Source of the DNA: Desulfosporosinus fructosivorans
GTDB taxonomy: Bacteria; Bacillota; Desulfitobacteriia; Desulfitobacteriales; Desulfitobacteriaceae
Direction of reading: 5' to 3'
DNA: 64,000 nucleotides
Assembly: GCF_004766045.1 (NCBI RefSeq)
Contig: NZ_SPQQ01000001.1
Coordinates: 372,001 to 436,000 of the forward strand
Position numbers and translations under genes: made by a program. Shown here piece after piece: positions 7,656 through 17,066 of this stretch. The notes beneath the pieces are model-generated. The model saw only the letters and a list, made by a program, of their open reading frames with translations, made no database searches and was not told where the DNA came from. The stretch's first letter is position 1; each line of letters opens with the position of its first letter.

Positions 7656-8888
7656 ATGACAGCTGGCAAGGTTGTAATTATCGGTACTCTTGACACCAAG
7701 GGAGTGGAACTTCAGTACATAAAGGAGATTGTGGAAGGCAGCGGACTACAAACCATCGTCATCAATGCCGGAATTATCGGGAAGCCTTATTTTGAACCTG
7801 ATATTTCCAACGTCTCTGTGGCTGAAGCGGCTGGAACGACCCTGATGGAATTGATCGAGCAAGGGGACAGGGGCCAAGCGATCGATGTGATGATGAAGGG
7901 TTCTGCCGAGATAGTGCGACAGCTTTTCCAAGCGGGCCAAGTCGGTGGCATGATCAGTGTCGGCGGATCAGCCGGGACCACGGTTGGGTGCTATGCGATG
8001 CAGGTTTTACCCGTAGGGGTGCCCAAGATTATGGTCTCAACCGTGGCTTCTGGAGATACCAGCCCTTATGTGGGAGTTAAGGACATTACCATGATGTATT
8101 CTGTGGTTGATATTTCAGGCCTTAACCGGCTTTCCCGGACGATTCTGGCGAACGCAGCGTTTGGGATTTCTGGAATGGTCAAAGGAAGCCAGAGTACTCA
8201 GACTCAGGCCGCAGAGAAGACGTTGCTGGGTGCAACGATGTTTGGAGTTACCACCGCTTGCGTTACCAAGGCCAGAGAGTATCTGGAAGAGCGTGGGTAT
8301 GAGGTTTTGGTCTTCCATGCCACAGGATCAGGCGGCAGAGCTATGGAAAGCTTGATAGAATCTGGTTATATCAAAGGGGTTTTGGACATCACCACGACGG
8401 AATGGTGCGATGAGCTGGTGGGAGGAATTTTCGCGGCAGGACCGCTGCGCCTTGAAGCAGCTGGAAAGGCTGGGATACCCCAGGTTGTGTCTGTTGGTGC
8501 TCTAGATATGGTTAACTTTGGTTCGTTGGATTCTGTTCCTGGGAAGTTCAAGGGGCGTCGTCTCTATCAACATAACCCCACGATTACCTTGATGCGCACG
8601 ACAGTGGAGGAAAACCGGGAACTTGGGAAAATCATTGCCCATAAACTGAATCAGACTCTTGGGCCAACCGCCTTGTTCCTACCCTTAAAGGGGGTTTCGG
8701 CGATTGATCAGGAAGGACAGCCCTTCTATGGTCCGGAGGAAGATGAGGCTCTCTTCCAGACCTTGCGGGAAGAGCTTAATCCAGTGCGGGTCAGCTTAGT
8801 GGAAATGAATAAGAATATCAATGATCAAGAATTTGCAGTTGCCATGGCAGAAAAGTTGATACAAATGCTCGAAGCAAAGGAGAATTAG
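7656..8888 (+). CDS. Tm-1-like ATP-binding protein (UPF0261 family)
   Basis: A 410-residue cytoplasmic protein of the UPF0261/Tm-1 family. The N-terminus [18 protein letters not shown] is typical, followed by the glycine-rich [37 protein letters not shown] and [14 protein letters not shown]. The tomato Tm-1 protein, which binds ATP and inhibits a viral replicase, carries this domain fused to a TIM barrel; here the barrel is the next gene, two bases after the stop. The bacterial reaction is unknown. First gene of the sigma-54 operon; GGAGG precedes the ATG. Confidence 0.92.
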   Translation: MTAGKVVIIGTLDTKGVELQYIKEIVEGSGLQTIVINAGIIGKPYFEPDISNVSVAEAAGTTLMELIEQGDRGQAIDVMMKGSAEIVRQLFQAGQVGGMISVGGSAGTTVGCYAMQVLPVGVPKIMVSTVASGDTSPYVGVKDITMMYSVVDISGLNRLSRTILANAAFGISGMVKGSQSTQTQAAEKTLLGATMFGVTTACVTKAREYLEERGYEVLVFHATGSGGRAMESLIESGYIKGVLDITTTEWCDELVGGIFAAGPLRLEAAGKAGIPQVVSVGALDMVNFGSLDSVPGKFKGRRLYQHNPTITLMRTTVEENRELGKIIAHKLNQTLGPTALFLPLKGVSAIDQEGQPFYGPEEDEALFQTLREELNPVRVSLVEMNKNINDQEFAVAMAEKLIQMLEAKEN

Positions 8889-8890
8889 AA

Positions 8891-9724
8891 ATGACAATTT
8901 CCAGGAATGAAATACTTTCTAGGTTAAAAGCGCAAGTGGCTCAGGGAAAAGCGATTGTTGGTGCTGGTGCAGGAACGGGGCTTTCGGCTAAAAGCGCGGA
9001 AGCGGGTGGAGTTGACCTCATTATTATCTATAATTCCGGACGATACCGGATGGCTGGCCGTGGTTCTTTAGCAGGCCTGATGCCTTATGGGGATGCCAAT
9101 CTGATTGTTGTGGATATGGCAAGTGAGGTTTTACCAGTTGTCAAGAACACGCCTGTGCTGGCTGGAGTGTGCGGTACAGACCCCTTCCGCTTAATCGATG
9201 TCTTCCTGAAGGAACTCAAAGATATGGGCTTTTCGGGAGTACAGAACTTCCCTTCAGTGGGCTTAATCGATGGCTTGTTCCGCACGAATTTAGAAGAAAC
9301 TGGCATGGGTTATGACCTTGAGGTAGAGATGATTCGCAAAGCCCATGAACTTGATTTGTTGACAACCCCTTATGTCTTTAATGTCGAGGAAGCTGAGAAA
9401 ATGGCTAGAGCAGGGGCCGATATTTTAGTGGCCCATATGGGGCTGACAACGAAAGGGGCCATCGGAGCAAAGACTGCCTTGACCTTAGATGATTGCGTTG
9501 AGAAAATTCAAGCCATTCACGATGCAGGTAAAGCGGTGAATCCCGATATCATGGTCATCTGTCATGGCGGACCGATCTCCGAACCGGATGATGCTAATTA
9601 TGTACTGCAAAGAACAAAAGGGGTTGTTGGTTTCTTTGGTGCTTCCAGTATCGAGCGTCTCCCAACTGAAACCGCGATCAAAAATCAAGTGTTGGATTTT
9701 AAGAAGCTTGAACTGCGTCAGTAG
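8891..9724 (+). CDS. TIM-barrel phosphoenolpyruvate-hydrolase-family protein
   Basis: A 277-residue TIM-barrel protein of the PEP_hydrolase (PF09370) family, equivalent to the C-terminal half of plant and fungal Tm-1-type proteins. Motifs: [12 protein letters not shown] near residue 25, [31 protein letters not shown] with His225, and LPTETAIK. Its ribosome binding site AAGGAG lies inside the end of the upstream gene, so the two are translationally coupled and probably work as a complex. The family name implies a C-C or phosphoenolpyruvate-type hydrolysis, but no substrate can be read from the sequence. Confidence 0.9.
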   Translation: MTISRNEILSRLKAQVAQGKAIVGAGAGTGLSAKSAEAGGVDLIIIYNSGRYRMAGRGSLAGLMPYGDANLIVVDMASEVLPVVKNTPVLAGVCGTDPFRLIDVFLKELKDMGFSGVQNFPSVGLIDGLFRTNLEETGMGYDLEVEMIRKAHELDLLTTPYVFNVEEAEKMARAGADILVAHMGLTTKGAIGAKTALTLDDCVEKIQAIHDAGKAVNPDIMVICHGGPISEPDDANYVLQRTKGVVGFFGASSIERLPTETAIKNQVLDFKKLELRQ

Positions 9725-9771
9725 TTGAAGTGGAACTATTAGAGTAAAAATGATCGAGGAGGAATTGCAGA

Positions 9772-11136
9772 ATGAAGAAGAAATTGGGGTCTGTGTTACT
9801 CGTAGCCTCGTTAATCCTGAGCTTAACCGTGGTGGGCTGCTCCTCACCTAAACCTGCTGCTACACCTGCCACACCTACGGGTGAGCCAATCGGGATTGGG
9901 GTGGTTGGCCCGATGACTGGTTGGGCTACAGTCTATGGCGAAAATGTTGTTCAAGGGGTTCAGTTAGCCTTAGATGAAGTAGGCGGAAAGTATAAGGATC
10001 GCCCGATTAAGCTGTACATTGAAGATACCAAGGCAGAAGTTGAAGTCATGGTTACCAAATTAGACAGCTTAAAACAACGGGATAAAGTCAATATCATCAT
10101 TGGGCCATCGTTGGGGCATGAAGGGGACGCTGCACCTGGTTGGGCAAAGAAAAACCTGGATGTTCTGATGATGCCTGGTTACGCCGCCCCCCAAGATATG
10201 ACTATGAGAGATCGTACTCCTAATATTATCCGGGCTGGCTGGACGGCTGATCAGGTCATCTTTAACTTTGGTCAGTTCGTCGCTAAGGACCTTAAGTACA
10301 AAAAAGTGATCGTGGTTGGGCAGGACTATGCTTATCCATGGGGCCAGGCTGCCGGCTTTAAACGTGGTTTCTTAGAAAATGGTGGACAAGAGGTTAAGAC
10401 GATTTGGCATCCGGTGGAAATGTTGGATTTTAGTTCGATGATGGGCCAGCTTCAAACCATGGCTAAAGATTATGATGCTGTGATGTATAACGGGGGCGGT
10501 GCCCAGGTTATTGCCTTCTGGAAGCAATGGGAACAGTATGGCATGGGCAAACTCTATCCCCAATTATTAGGTGGAGCCAATATTCCAGATGTTCCGATTC
10601 TTACGGAAGTATCCGAGAGCTTTGAAGGTCTCTACTCTTCCATGCACTATGCCGATGGCATGGATCTCCCGGCTAACAAGAAGTTCAAGGAAGACTTCCA
10701 AAAGAAATTCAATAAACAAGCGGATGCTATCGCCCTTCAAGGGTATGACACCATGAAAGTTATCCTCAAAGGCTTAGAGGCCACAGAGGGTAAGACGGAG
10801 GATATTGCTGCGTTAGAAAAAGCCATCTTGGCTGTTAAAGTGACTGATTCACCGCGCGGACACTTCTACTTCGATGAGTACGGCCAGGCTGTGCAGGATA
10901 TCTATATCAAGCAAGTTAAGAAAGTCGATGGTAAACTCGCCAATGTTGTAGTTAAGACTTATAAAGATGTGACGCAATTTGGACCTTACGAGAGCATTAA
11001 GGATAAATATATGTCCATGCCTCCAGATGGTCGGGATTATCCGTCGGGCAACCTAAGTGAGTATACAGCTGATATCACTAAATATCTCGGGCAAAGCTAT
11101 GTCGATGATTTAAAGAAAAATGGTGGTTGGAAATAG
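9772..11136 (+). CDS. ABC transporter substrate-binding lipoprotein, branched-chain amino acid/amide type
   Basis: A 454-residue type I periplasmic-binding-fold protein. The N-terminal signal ends in a lipobox LTVVGC with Cys23, then a Pro/Thr/Ala linker. The domain begins IGIGVVGPMTGWATVYGENVVQG, typical of the LivJ/urea-amide group. It is probably anchored outside the membrane and delivers its ligand to the permeases encoded downstream. The operon context suggests the ligand is the substrate, or a precursor, of the Tm-1-like/TIM-barrel pair. GAGGAGG precedes the start. Confidence 0.92.
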   Translation: MKKKLGSVLLVASLILSLTVVGCSSPKPAATPATPTGEPIGIGVVGPMTGWATVYGENVVQGVQLALDEVGGKYKDRPIKLYIEDTKAEVEVMVTKLDSLKQRDKVNIIIGPSLGHEGDAAPGWAKKNLDVLMMPGYAAPQDMTMRDRTPNIIRAGWTADQVIFNFGQFVAKDLKYKKVIVVGQDYAYPWGQAAGFKRGFLENGGQEVKTIWHPVEMLDFSSMMGQLQTMAKDYDAVMYNGGGAQVIAFWKQWEQYGMGKLYPQLLGGANIPDVPILTEVSESFEGLYSSMHYADGMDLPANKKFKEDFQKKFNKQADAIALQGYDTMKVILKGLEATEGKTEDIAALEKAILAVKVTDSPRGHFYFDEYGQAVQDIYIKQVKKVDGKLANVVVKTYKDVTQFGPYESIKDKYMSMPPDGRDYPSGNLSEYTADITKYLGQSYVDDLKKNGGWK

Positions 11137-11154
11137 GAACTAAGTAATTGTGAA

Positions 11155-11176
11155 GGGGAGCAAATCTTTGCTCCCC
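11155..11176 (+). terminator. Intercistronic hairpin after the binding-protein gene
   Basis: GGGGAGCAAA / TTTGCTCCCC stem of 10 bp with a 2-base loop and no T-run. Such hairpins often protect the abundant binding-protein mRNA or partly terminate transcription before the permease genes. Confidence 0.5.
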
Positions 11177-11204
11177 CAAGAAATCCCGAGAGGGGAGGGT
11201 TTGC

Positions 11205-12056
11205 ATGTTTTTATCAACTTTTTTCAATGGATTAACCCTCGCAGCACTCTTATTTATCATGGCTATTGGCCTTAACCTGTCCTTCGGTCTTTTGCGGGTT
11301 GTCAACCTTTCTCACGGAGCCTTTTATTTGTTTGGGGGATATATTGGCCTAAGTGTGCTTAAATCTACAGGCCACTGGTGGTTAGGGGTATTATGCGGAG
11401 CCCTTGTTGCGGGCGGGATCGCTGCCATTGAGGAAATCTTCTTCTTAAGGCGTGTGCGGGGTAAATCGACACTAGAGACCTTAATCACACTCTCTATGGC
11501 TATTATTATTTCTGATCTGATCGTCGTGATTTGGGGTGGCAACCCCAAGATGATTGCAATTCCCAAGGCTTTGAAAGGGTTTGTGAGCCTGTTTACCGTC
11601 AATGTTCCAATTTATAACTTATTTCTCCTAACGTTTGCCTGTGTGATCGGGCTTGGCTTGTGGTTGCTAATTAATAAAACTAAGATGGGAATGATTATCC
11701 GTGCCGGGGTTGACAATTTCGAGATGGTGTCAGCTCTGGGAATCAATATACGCCTTGTCTTTACGCTTGTATTTTCCTTGGCTGGCTTTATGGCAGGAAT
11801 GGCAGGGGTCATTGGGGGAACGTTTCTGATGGTAGCCCCGGGTGAGGACTGGCGCATCTTGACCTATACCCTCCTGATTATCATTATCGGGGGGATGGGA
11901 AGCTTTGGGGGGACGATCATTGGTTCGATTATCATCGGCTTGATCTTTAGTTTCGGCAGTGTGTATGTCCCTCAATTTTCCCTATTTCTCATGTTTGCCC
12001 CTGTTGCTTTGACCTTGGTTATTAGGCCGAAGGGCTTATTCGGGAGGACATTATGA
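11205..12056 (+). CDS. ABC transporter permease, LivH type
   Basis: A 283-residue integral membrane protein with about eight hydrophobic segments. It shows the family signature NLSFGLLRVVNLSHGAFYLFGGYIG near residue 20, and a cytoplasmic coupling segment near GVDNFEMVSALGINIRLVF (EAA-like loop). It forms the translocation pore with the LivM-type permease, whose gene overlaps its stop codon by four bases. Start ATG is preceded by GAGGGGAGGG. Confidence 0.92.
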   Translation: MFLSTFFNGLTLAALLFIMAIGLNLSFGLLRVVNLSHGAFYLFGGYIGLSVLKSTGHWWLGVLCGALVAGGIAAIEEIFFLRRVRGKSTLETLITLSMAIIISDLIVVIWGGNPKMIAIPKALKGFVSLFTVNVPIYNLFLLTFACVIGLGLWLLINKTKMGMIIRAGVDNFEMVSALGINIRLVFTLVFSLAGFMAGMAGVIGGTFLMVAPGEDWRILTYTLLIIIIGGMGSFGGTIIGSIIIGLIFSFGSVYVPQFSLFLMFAPVALTLVIRPKGLFGRTL

Positions 12057-13015
12057 GAAAGAACTATAAGCTTTGGGCCCTAATAATCAGCATTCTTCTC
12101 TTAGCCGCAATCCCTCTGGTTGTGGATCAGTTTTTTATCACGATGCTGATCAGAATTATGTACTTCGGTTTACTTTCTGTGGCCTTTACCTTCTTGGCCG
12201 GACAATTGGGATTGTTTTCTCTGATGGTTCCCGTCTTTATGGGAATTTCCGCCTATACAATTGCCATTCTCGAATCCAAGGAAATCTTGCTGTTTCCCTA
12301 TTCCGTCCTTGTCGCCTTAGGCATTATTTTAGCCTTTGCGGCCTTGGCTGGATTCCTGGTCAATCGCTCTAAAGAAGTCTATTTTCTAATGCTCACCCTA
12401 GTTTTGGGTCAACTCGTTTGGGCTATCGTCTTGCAATGGGTTAGCCTGACCAAAGGAACGAATGGGATTTCTGGTATTGAGGTACCCCATTTATGGGGTT
12501 TAGGACAGGGGTCGAATGTCGGATTCTATTATTATACTCTGGCTGTTTTTAGTTTGGTTGTCTTAGGGCTCACAGCCATAATGAGGTCTTCGTTTGGCCT
12601 GAAGCTGCGCGGCATTAGGGAAAGCGAGTCGCGGATGATCATGCTTGGCTACAATGTGGCCTTATTAAAGTGGGCAGCCTTTATGATTTCTAGTTTCATA
12701 GCCGGACTGGCAGGAATCTTCTACGTTTATTACTCAGGCTTGATTAACCCGGATTCAATCAGCCTTAACTCAGCGAACCAAGTCATGATTGCTTCGATTT
12801 TTGGTGGAGTAAACAGTATTATTGGGGCAATTCTAGGCACCGGGATTATTAAGACTCTGGAGATTGTGTTAAGTGGCAGCACCCAACGTTATTTGCTGAT
12901 TATCGGAATCTTATTCTTAGTGGTCATTATGTTTGCCCCCAAAGGGGTCATCGACATTATGGAGCGCGTGATGAATAAGCTTTGGAAAGGAAGTCCTTAT
13001 GACAAAAGAAGGTAA
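12053..13015 (+). CDS. ABC transporter permease, LivM type
   Basis: A 320-residue permease with about ten hydrophobic segments, starting in an ATGA overlap with the LivH-type gene. The coupling segment LKLRGIRESESRMIMLGYNV and the C-terminal APKGVIDIMERV are family-typical. Partner of the preceding permease in a branched-chain-type importer. The last 17 bases overlap the ATPase gene. Confidence 0.92.
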   Translation: MRKNYKLWALIISILLLAAIPLVVDQFFITMLIRIMYFGLLSVAFTFLAGQLGLFSLMVPVFMGISAYTIAILESKEILLFPYSVLVALGIILAFAALAGFLVNRSKEVYFLMLTLVLGQLVWAIVLQWVSLTKGTNGISGIEVPHLWGLGQGSNVGFYYYTLAVFSLVVLGLTAIMRSSFGLKLRGIRESESRMIMLGYNVALLKWAAFMISSFIAGLAGIFYVYYSGLINPDSISLNSANQVMIASIFGGVNSIIGAILGTGIIKTLEIVLSGSTQRYLLIIGILFLVVIMFAPKGVIDIMERVMNKLWKGSPYDKRR

Positions 13016-13763
13016 ACCAGCCTTAACAGTTCGCAGCCTCTCCAAGTCATTTGGAGGAGTCAAAGCGATTGATAACGTTTCTTTGACCTTAGATGCAGGG
13101 TGCAGTCGGGTTCTGATCGGTCCTAACGGAGCGGGGAAGACCACTCTTTTCAATCTGATTACCGGAGAAATCCCTATGGATGAGGGGGAAATCTACCTGT
13201 TTGGGGTGGATATTAGTCAAGCAAAGATTCAGAAGAGGAGTGAGCTGGGGTTAACTCGGACTTACCAAATTTCTAACTTATTTAAAGAACTGACGGTTGA
13301 GGAAAATCTCTATCTCTCGTTAAAAGATAAACAGTGGAATTCCCAAGGGGATTTCTCAAGTCTCTGGACGTCATGGATGAAGTCGTATAAACGAGTGCAA
13401 CGGATCGAGGAAGTCTTAGCCAGTGTTGGTTTAGAGGGTAAACGCCAAACTCTCGTGAGTAGTTTGGCCCACGGTGAACAGCGGCAACTGGAGTTGGGTA
13501 TGGCTATCTCCTCTAATCCCAGAATAATCTTCTTTGATGAACCGATGGCAGGGTTGTCCCCGAACGAAAGGGTTTTCATGGGCAAGTTGATCCGGAAATT
13601 AGCGGCGGAAAAGATCATCTTAGTCATCGAGCATGATATGGATTTTGCTTTAAGTTTGACCGATGATGTGACAGTACTGGATCATGGCAGGGTGATCGCG
13701 GAAGGGCGACCTGAGGAGATCAAGTCGAATCCAGAGGTCAAGAAGATTTACAAGTTGGGCTGA
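12999..13763 (+). CDS. ABC transporter ATP-binding protein, LivG type
   Basis: A 254-residue ATPase with Walker A GPNGAGKTT (about residues 46-54), signature LAHGEQRQLELGMA in place of the usual LSGGQ, Walker B IIFFDEPMAGL, and the switch His in VIEHDMDF. The C-terminus IAEGRPEEIKSNPEVKKIY is typical of LivG. It overlaps the upstream permease gene; its start follows AAAGGAAG inside that gene. Confidence 0.92.
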   Translation: MTKEGKPALTVRSLSKSFGGVKAIDNVSLTLDAGCSRVLIGPNGAGKTTLFNLITGEIPMDEGEIYLFGVDISQAKIQKRSELGLTRTYQISNLFKELTVEENLYLSLKDKQWNSQGDFSSLWTSWMKSYKRVQRIEEVLASVGLEGKRQTLVSSLAHGEQRQLELGMAISSNPRIIFFDEPMAGLSPNERVFMGKLIRKLAAEKIILVIEHDMDFALSLTDDVTVLDHGRVIAEGRPEEIKSNPEVKKIYKLG

Positions 13764-13892
13764 GACGTTTTTAGGTTGCTTGTAGTTGTTCGTAGTTGCT
13801 TGTAGCTGATTTTGTTTGAGTGCAGTTTGATTTTTTGTTGGGGTTAGTGGTTTGGATAGGTGAGAAAAATTTGGAGAATAAGGAAGGGAAAC

Positions 13893-14609
13893 ATGGGAGA
13901 AGCAATTTTAAAGATTAATAATCTAAATTCCTACTATGGGAAATCACATGTTCTTCAAGAGGTGTCTCTCACTGTTAATTCCCTGGAGAGAGTTGCCGTA
14001 CTCGGGAGAAATGGGATGGGAAAATCGACTCTGTTGAAGTCAATCCTTCGCCTACAGGATATTAAAGTAGAAGGGGATGTGCTCTTCAAGGGAGAAACGC
14101 TTAATCAAGCAAAAACCTATGAAATTGCCAAAAAGGGAATTGCCTATGTACCTCAAGGGTGGCTCTTATTCCCATCCCTTTCGGTTGAAGAACATCTTCT
14201 GGTAGCTTACCGCCCTGGTAAAAGTAAAGCTAAGGAATGGAATCCCGAACGGATCTTCGAACTATTTCCCGAGATTGCAGCTCGGAGAAAGGTTAGTGGC
14301 ACCAAACTTAGTGGCGGGGAACAACAGATTTTGGCTATTGGCAGGGCCTTGGTGAGTAATCCTGAAATCCTTTTGATGGATGAACCTTCAGAAGGGATCT
14401 CTACGATGGTGATTGACCGAGTTATTGACCTGTGTCATCAACTCACTGAGCAAGGAATTTCAATCCTCATCGTGGAACAAAATTTAGAGCTTGCTCTCAG
14501 AGTGGCGCAGAGAGTATACGTATTAGTTAACGGGCGAATTGTTTATGAGGGGACAGCCGAGGATTTCCGGGCGGATAAAGAAAGCCAGCATCAATTTCTG
14601 GGAGTATAA
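13893..14609 (+). CDS. ABC transporter ATP-binding protein, LivF type
   Basis: Second ATPase of the importer, 238 residues from the ATG at 13893, chosen because AAGGAAGGGAAAC lies directly before it (an in-frame GTG at 13860 has no such site). Walker A GRNGMGKST, signature LSGGEQQILAIGRAL, Walker B LLMDEPSEG and the LivF-typical VEQNLELAL are present. A 129-base gap containing GTAGTTG-type short repeats separates it from the LivG-type gene. Last gene of the sigma-54 operon. Confidence 0.93.
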   Translation: MGEAILKINNLNSYYGKSHVLQEVSLTVNSLERVAVLGRNGMGKSTLLKSILRLQDIKVEGDVLFKGETLNQAKTYEIAKKGIAYVPQGWLLFPSLSVEEHLLVAYRPGKSKAKEWNPERIFELFPEIAARRKVSGTKLSGGEQQILAIGRALVSNPEILLMDEPSEGISTMVIDRVIDLCHQLTEQGISILIVEQNLELALRVAQRVYVLVNGRIVYEGTAEDFRADKESQHQFLGV

Positions 14610-14675
14610 TATTATATATTGTTTAACCTGTCTTTTTTCGACATTAATTGACCACTCCTTATTTTATTAATTAGC

Positions 14676-14681
14676 TATAAT
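14676..14681 (+). promoter_or_regulatory. -10 box upstream of the second riboswitch
   Basis: TATAAT within TTAGCTATAAT. The same TTAGCTATAAT precedes the riboswitches at 19557 and 20733 (boxes at 19533-19538 and 20710-20715). A good -35 at the usual distance is missing; the nearest TTGACC or TTGC is 21-22 bases away. Confidence 0.6.
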
Positions 14682-14702
14682 AAAATATTACAGCTAATAA
14701 TG

Positions 14703-14787
14703 TTAGCGATAATGGCAAACTTAGTGAAAACTAAGGACGCAAAGCTATGGGTCTTCTAGGTAAAGCTGATGACTGCCAAGCAACCAA
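14703..14787 (+). ncRNA. c-di-GMP-I (GEMM) riboswitch upstream of the DUF3231 operon
   Basis: Class I features in order: TGGCAAAC, P2 arm closed by GAAAAC, the core GGACGCAAAG, P3 arm with GGGTCTTCTAGGTAAAGC, and TGCCA closing P1 against TGGCA. It is nearly identical to the copies at 20733 and 21149. A very strong terminator follows at 14805, before the DUF3231 gene. Confidence 0.92.
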
Positions 14788-14804
14788 TATAATACAACAC
14801 AGTC

Positions 14805-14864
14805 AAATAATAAGAAGGTATCTCCCGCTTCTCATTGGGAGATACCTTCTTATTATTTCTTTTC
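14805..14864 (+). terminator. Strong intrinsic terminator after the riboswitch
   Basis: Perfect 22-bp stem (14805-14826 with 14837-14858, core AAGGTATCTCCC/GGGAGATACCTT) with a 10-base loop, then T-rich sequence. It could be the riboswitch expression platform; the stem is separate from P1, so the coupling is less clear than at galU. Confidence 0.85.
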
Positions 14865-15073
14865 AATAGGTAAGGAATAGGGCTTCTCAATTAACTAGTT
14901 GCCCTATAGCGTGCCTCATTCCTTGTTCTGGTACATGCGATGATTACATCAACTACGATTGTATCTAAGGGATGTCGCTCTTGTAGTCGTTGAACGGAGA
15001 AAATATGAAGAATATCATATATCAATAGGGTAAATAATAACGAGGCATGTTTAATAATAATGGAGGCTTAGTT

Positions 15074-16141
15074 ATGAGCGACTTACAACAACAACATCAA
15101 TGTAACACAGAGCAAGTTCTTTTTGGAGCCGTCCAACACAATTTGTCTGATATTTTACCTTCAGCGTCTGAAGTTGGTCATCTTTGGACTAGTTACTTAG
15201 CGGAATGTATGTCTGTGTGTTTTCTCAAGTATTATGTAGCCAAATCTAAGGACCCTGATATTCACGCTGTTTTACAACGCGCACTTGATGTCTCAAGCCA
15301 ACGGATAAACACTATGGAGGACATCTTTAATTCGATTCATCATCCTATTCCTGAAGCTTACGGTGAAAATGATGTCGATGTCAATGCTAAGCAGTTGTTT
15401 TCCGAGTCTTTTACACTTCAATATACTAGGCTTATGCACAAGTTTATCCTAATAAATTATAGTAAATCTCTAAGTACATCGTCTCGTTCTGATGTTCGTC
15501 GTTATTTTTCTGAATGCCTAAATACGTCTCAAGAGGTGCATCAAAAAGCAACGGAGGTATTATTAGCAAAAGGGTTATTAGAAAAATGTCCGAGTATTAT
15601 GATTCCTGACAGGGTCGATTTTGTACATAACACGGATTATCTTGGCTCTATATTGGGTCTGGGAAATCAAAGACCTCTTAATGCAATTGAAATCAGTCAT
15701 ATCGTCACATTGATGGAGACTAAGCAGTTATTGAAAACCTTGAATTTGGGTTATGCTCAAGTTGTTAAGTCTGAGAAGGTCAAGCGTTTTATCTCGCAAG
15801 CAAAACAAACCGCTGATAAGCAACTAAAGAAACTTAGTTCTTATTTAGAGGATGAAGATTTACCTCAACCAATATTAACAGCCAATTTGGTGACCGACTC
15901 AACTGAATCTCCGCATAGTGATAAATTAATCATGTGTCACGTAACCGTTGTTATAGCCACTATTATTGCTGAATACGGACTTTCGTTGTCAAATAATGCC
16001 AGAAAGGACTTGGCAGCTACCTTCGCTAATCTTGTGATGGAGGTTCTTTCTTTAGCAAAAGACGGAGCAGAATTAATGATTGAAAGCGGATGGCTAGAGA
16101 AAGTCCCCCAAACAGCTAACCGTAAAGAATTAATTAACTAG
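15074..16141 (+). CDS. DUF3231 family protein
   Basis: A 355-residue, largely helical protein with two similar halves (each with a GHLWTSYL- or NAIEISHIV-type start and a FKYY/helix pattern), typical of DUF3231, a ferritin-like family frequent in spore-forming Firmicutes and related to spore-coat CotF-like proteins. The start at 15074 is chosen because GGAGG lies seven bases before it; the frame also opens at 15047 without such a site. Transcribed behind a c-di-GMP riboswitch and followed by two small membrane proteins. The precise function is unknown. Confidence 0.85.
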   Translation: MSDLQQQHQCNTEQVLFGAVQHNLSDILPSASEVGHLWTSYLAECMSVCFLKYYVAKSKDPDIHAVLQRALDVSSQRINTMEDIFNSIHHPIPEAYGENDVDVNAKQLFSESFTLQYTRLMHKFILINYSKSLSTSSRSDVRRYFSECLNTSQEVHQKATEVLLAKGLLEKCPSIMIPDRVDFVHNTDYLGSILGLGNQRPLNAIEISHIVTLMETKQLLKTLNLGYAQVVKSEKVKRFISQAKQTADKQLKKLSSYLEDEDLPQPILTANLVTDSTESPHSDKLIMCHVTVVIATIIAEYGLSLSNNARKDLAATFANLVMEVLSLAKDGAELMIESGWLEKVPQTANRKELIN

Positions 16142-16180
16142 TCAATATTATATTCTAGAAATAAAAGGCGGTTATTAGAA

Positions 16181-16630
16181 ATGGACACTCTAATGCGTGG
16201 TAGTATTGCGGGACTTATTGCAACTATAGTCTATGGAGTTATCAACTGGATACTTTTCATGTTAGGGGTCTTACCATCAACTCTTACACATTATGCAGCA
16301 GTATTTATTACCCCCCCTGGAACTGCAATTTCAACTCTCCCTTTATTCTTAGGAGTAGTAAGTAACATAATGGCGGGCTCATTTGCTGGAGTTATACTTA
16401 CTTACTTACTCAAATGGACGGGATATGATTACGCGTTCATAAAAGGGATTGGTATATCATTGGTTTTCTGGCCAGTACATACTACCTTCTTCCCTACATT
16501 GATTGGCCCAAGGCTCTATGAAACACTTTCACCAATCATGGTATTGTCCACTTTAGTTTTATCGATTCTATGGGGGATTGTAACTGTCTTGGTATTACAA
16601 TCCCCTATATGTAATAAGACCCATGATTGA
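16181..16630 (+). CDS. Uncharacterised membrane protein, four helices (paralogue A)
   Basis: A 149-residue protein with four predicted membrane segments. It aligns with the next gene's product (YAA..., then a GxxxxxxMAGxxAG helix, a TGxxxAxxKGxGxxxxxW stretch), so the two are paralogues, perhaps forming a heterodimer. They overlap by eight bases. The gene lies 39 bases after the DUF3231 gene and is probably in the same riboswitch-controlled transcript. No family with known function was recognised. Confidence 0.75.
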   Translation: MDTLMRGSIAGLIATIVYGVINWILFMLGVLPSTLTHYAAVFITPPGTAISTLPLFLGVVSNIMAGSFAGVILTYLLKWTGYDYAFIKGIGISLVFWPVHTTFFPTLIGPRLYETLSPIMVLSTLVLSILWGIVTVLVLQSPICNKTHD

Positions 16631-17066
16631 ACTCGATTATTTTACTAAGATGGTCCTTGCAGGAATGATGGCTGTGGTTATTGAAACGGCTATTGATTAT
16701 TTACAATACAAATTCCATACAATCGAAAATACAGTTATCACTTACGCAGCATCTATACTACTACCTGATGACGAACCATTGGATAAGCTTAGTGCTCAGG
16801 CAGTGGGTCTTATGGGGCATTTTATTATGGGGGCGGGCGCAGGCATAATCATTGGTCTCGTTTTATTATTTACTGGAGCCAGCAATGCATATCTAAAAGG
16901 TATGGGTGTTGGTGCTTTTTACTGGCTAATAATGCATAGAGGGTTAACTTCTAAGTTTTGGGTAAAGCCTTCTGCAAATATTTCTTCAGGACCAGCAGCT
17001 ATTGAAATTTTGAAACATATATTAATAGGCTTATTAACTGTAAGATTTAGCTTTTGGCTTAGCTGA
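16623..17066 (+). CDS. Uncharacterised membrane protein, four helices (paralogue B)
   Basis: A 147-residue membrane protein related to its upstream neighbour: shared YAA near residue 40, a glycine-rich helix (IMGAGAGIIIG) and TGASNAYLKGMGVGAFYW. It starts within the last codons of the upstream gene, which implies translational coupling. Function is unknown; context suggests a membrane partner for the DUF3231 protein. Confidence 0.75.
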   Translation: MIELDYFTKMVLAGMMAVVIETAIDYLQYKFHTIENTVITYAASILLPDDEPLDKLSAQAVGLMGHFIMGAGAGIIIGLVLLFTGASNAYLKGMGVGAFYWLIMHRGLTSKFWVKPSANISSGPAAIEILKHILIGLLTVRFSFWLS

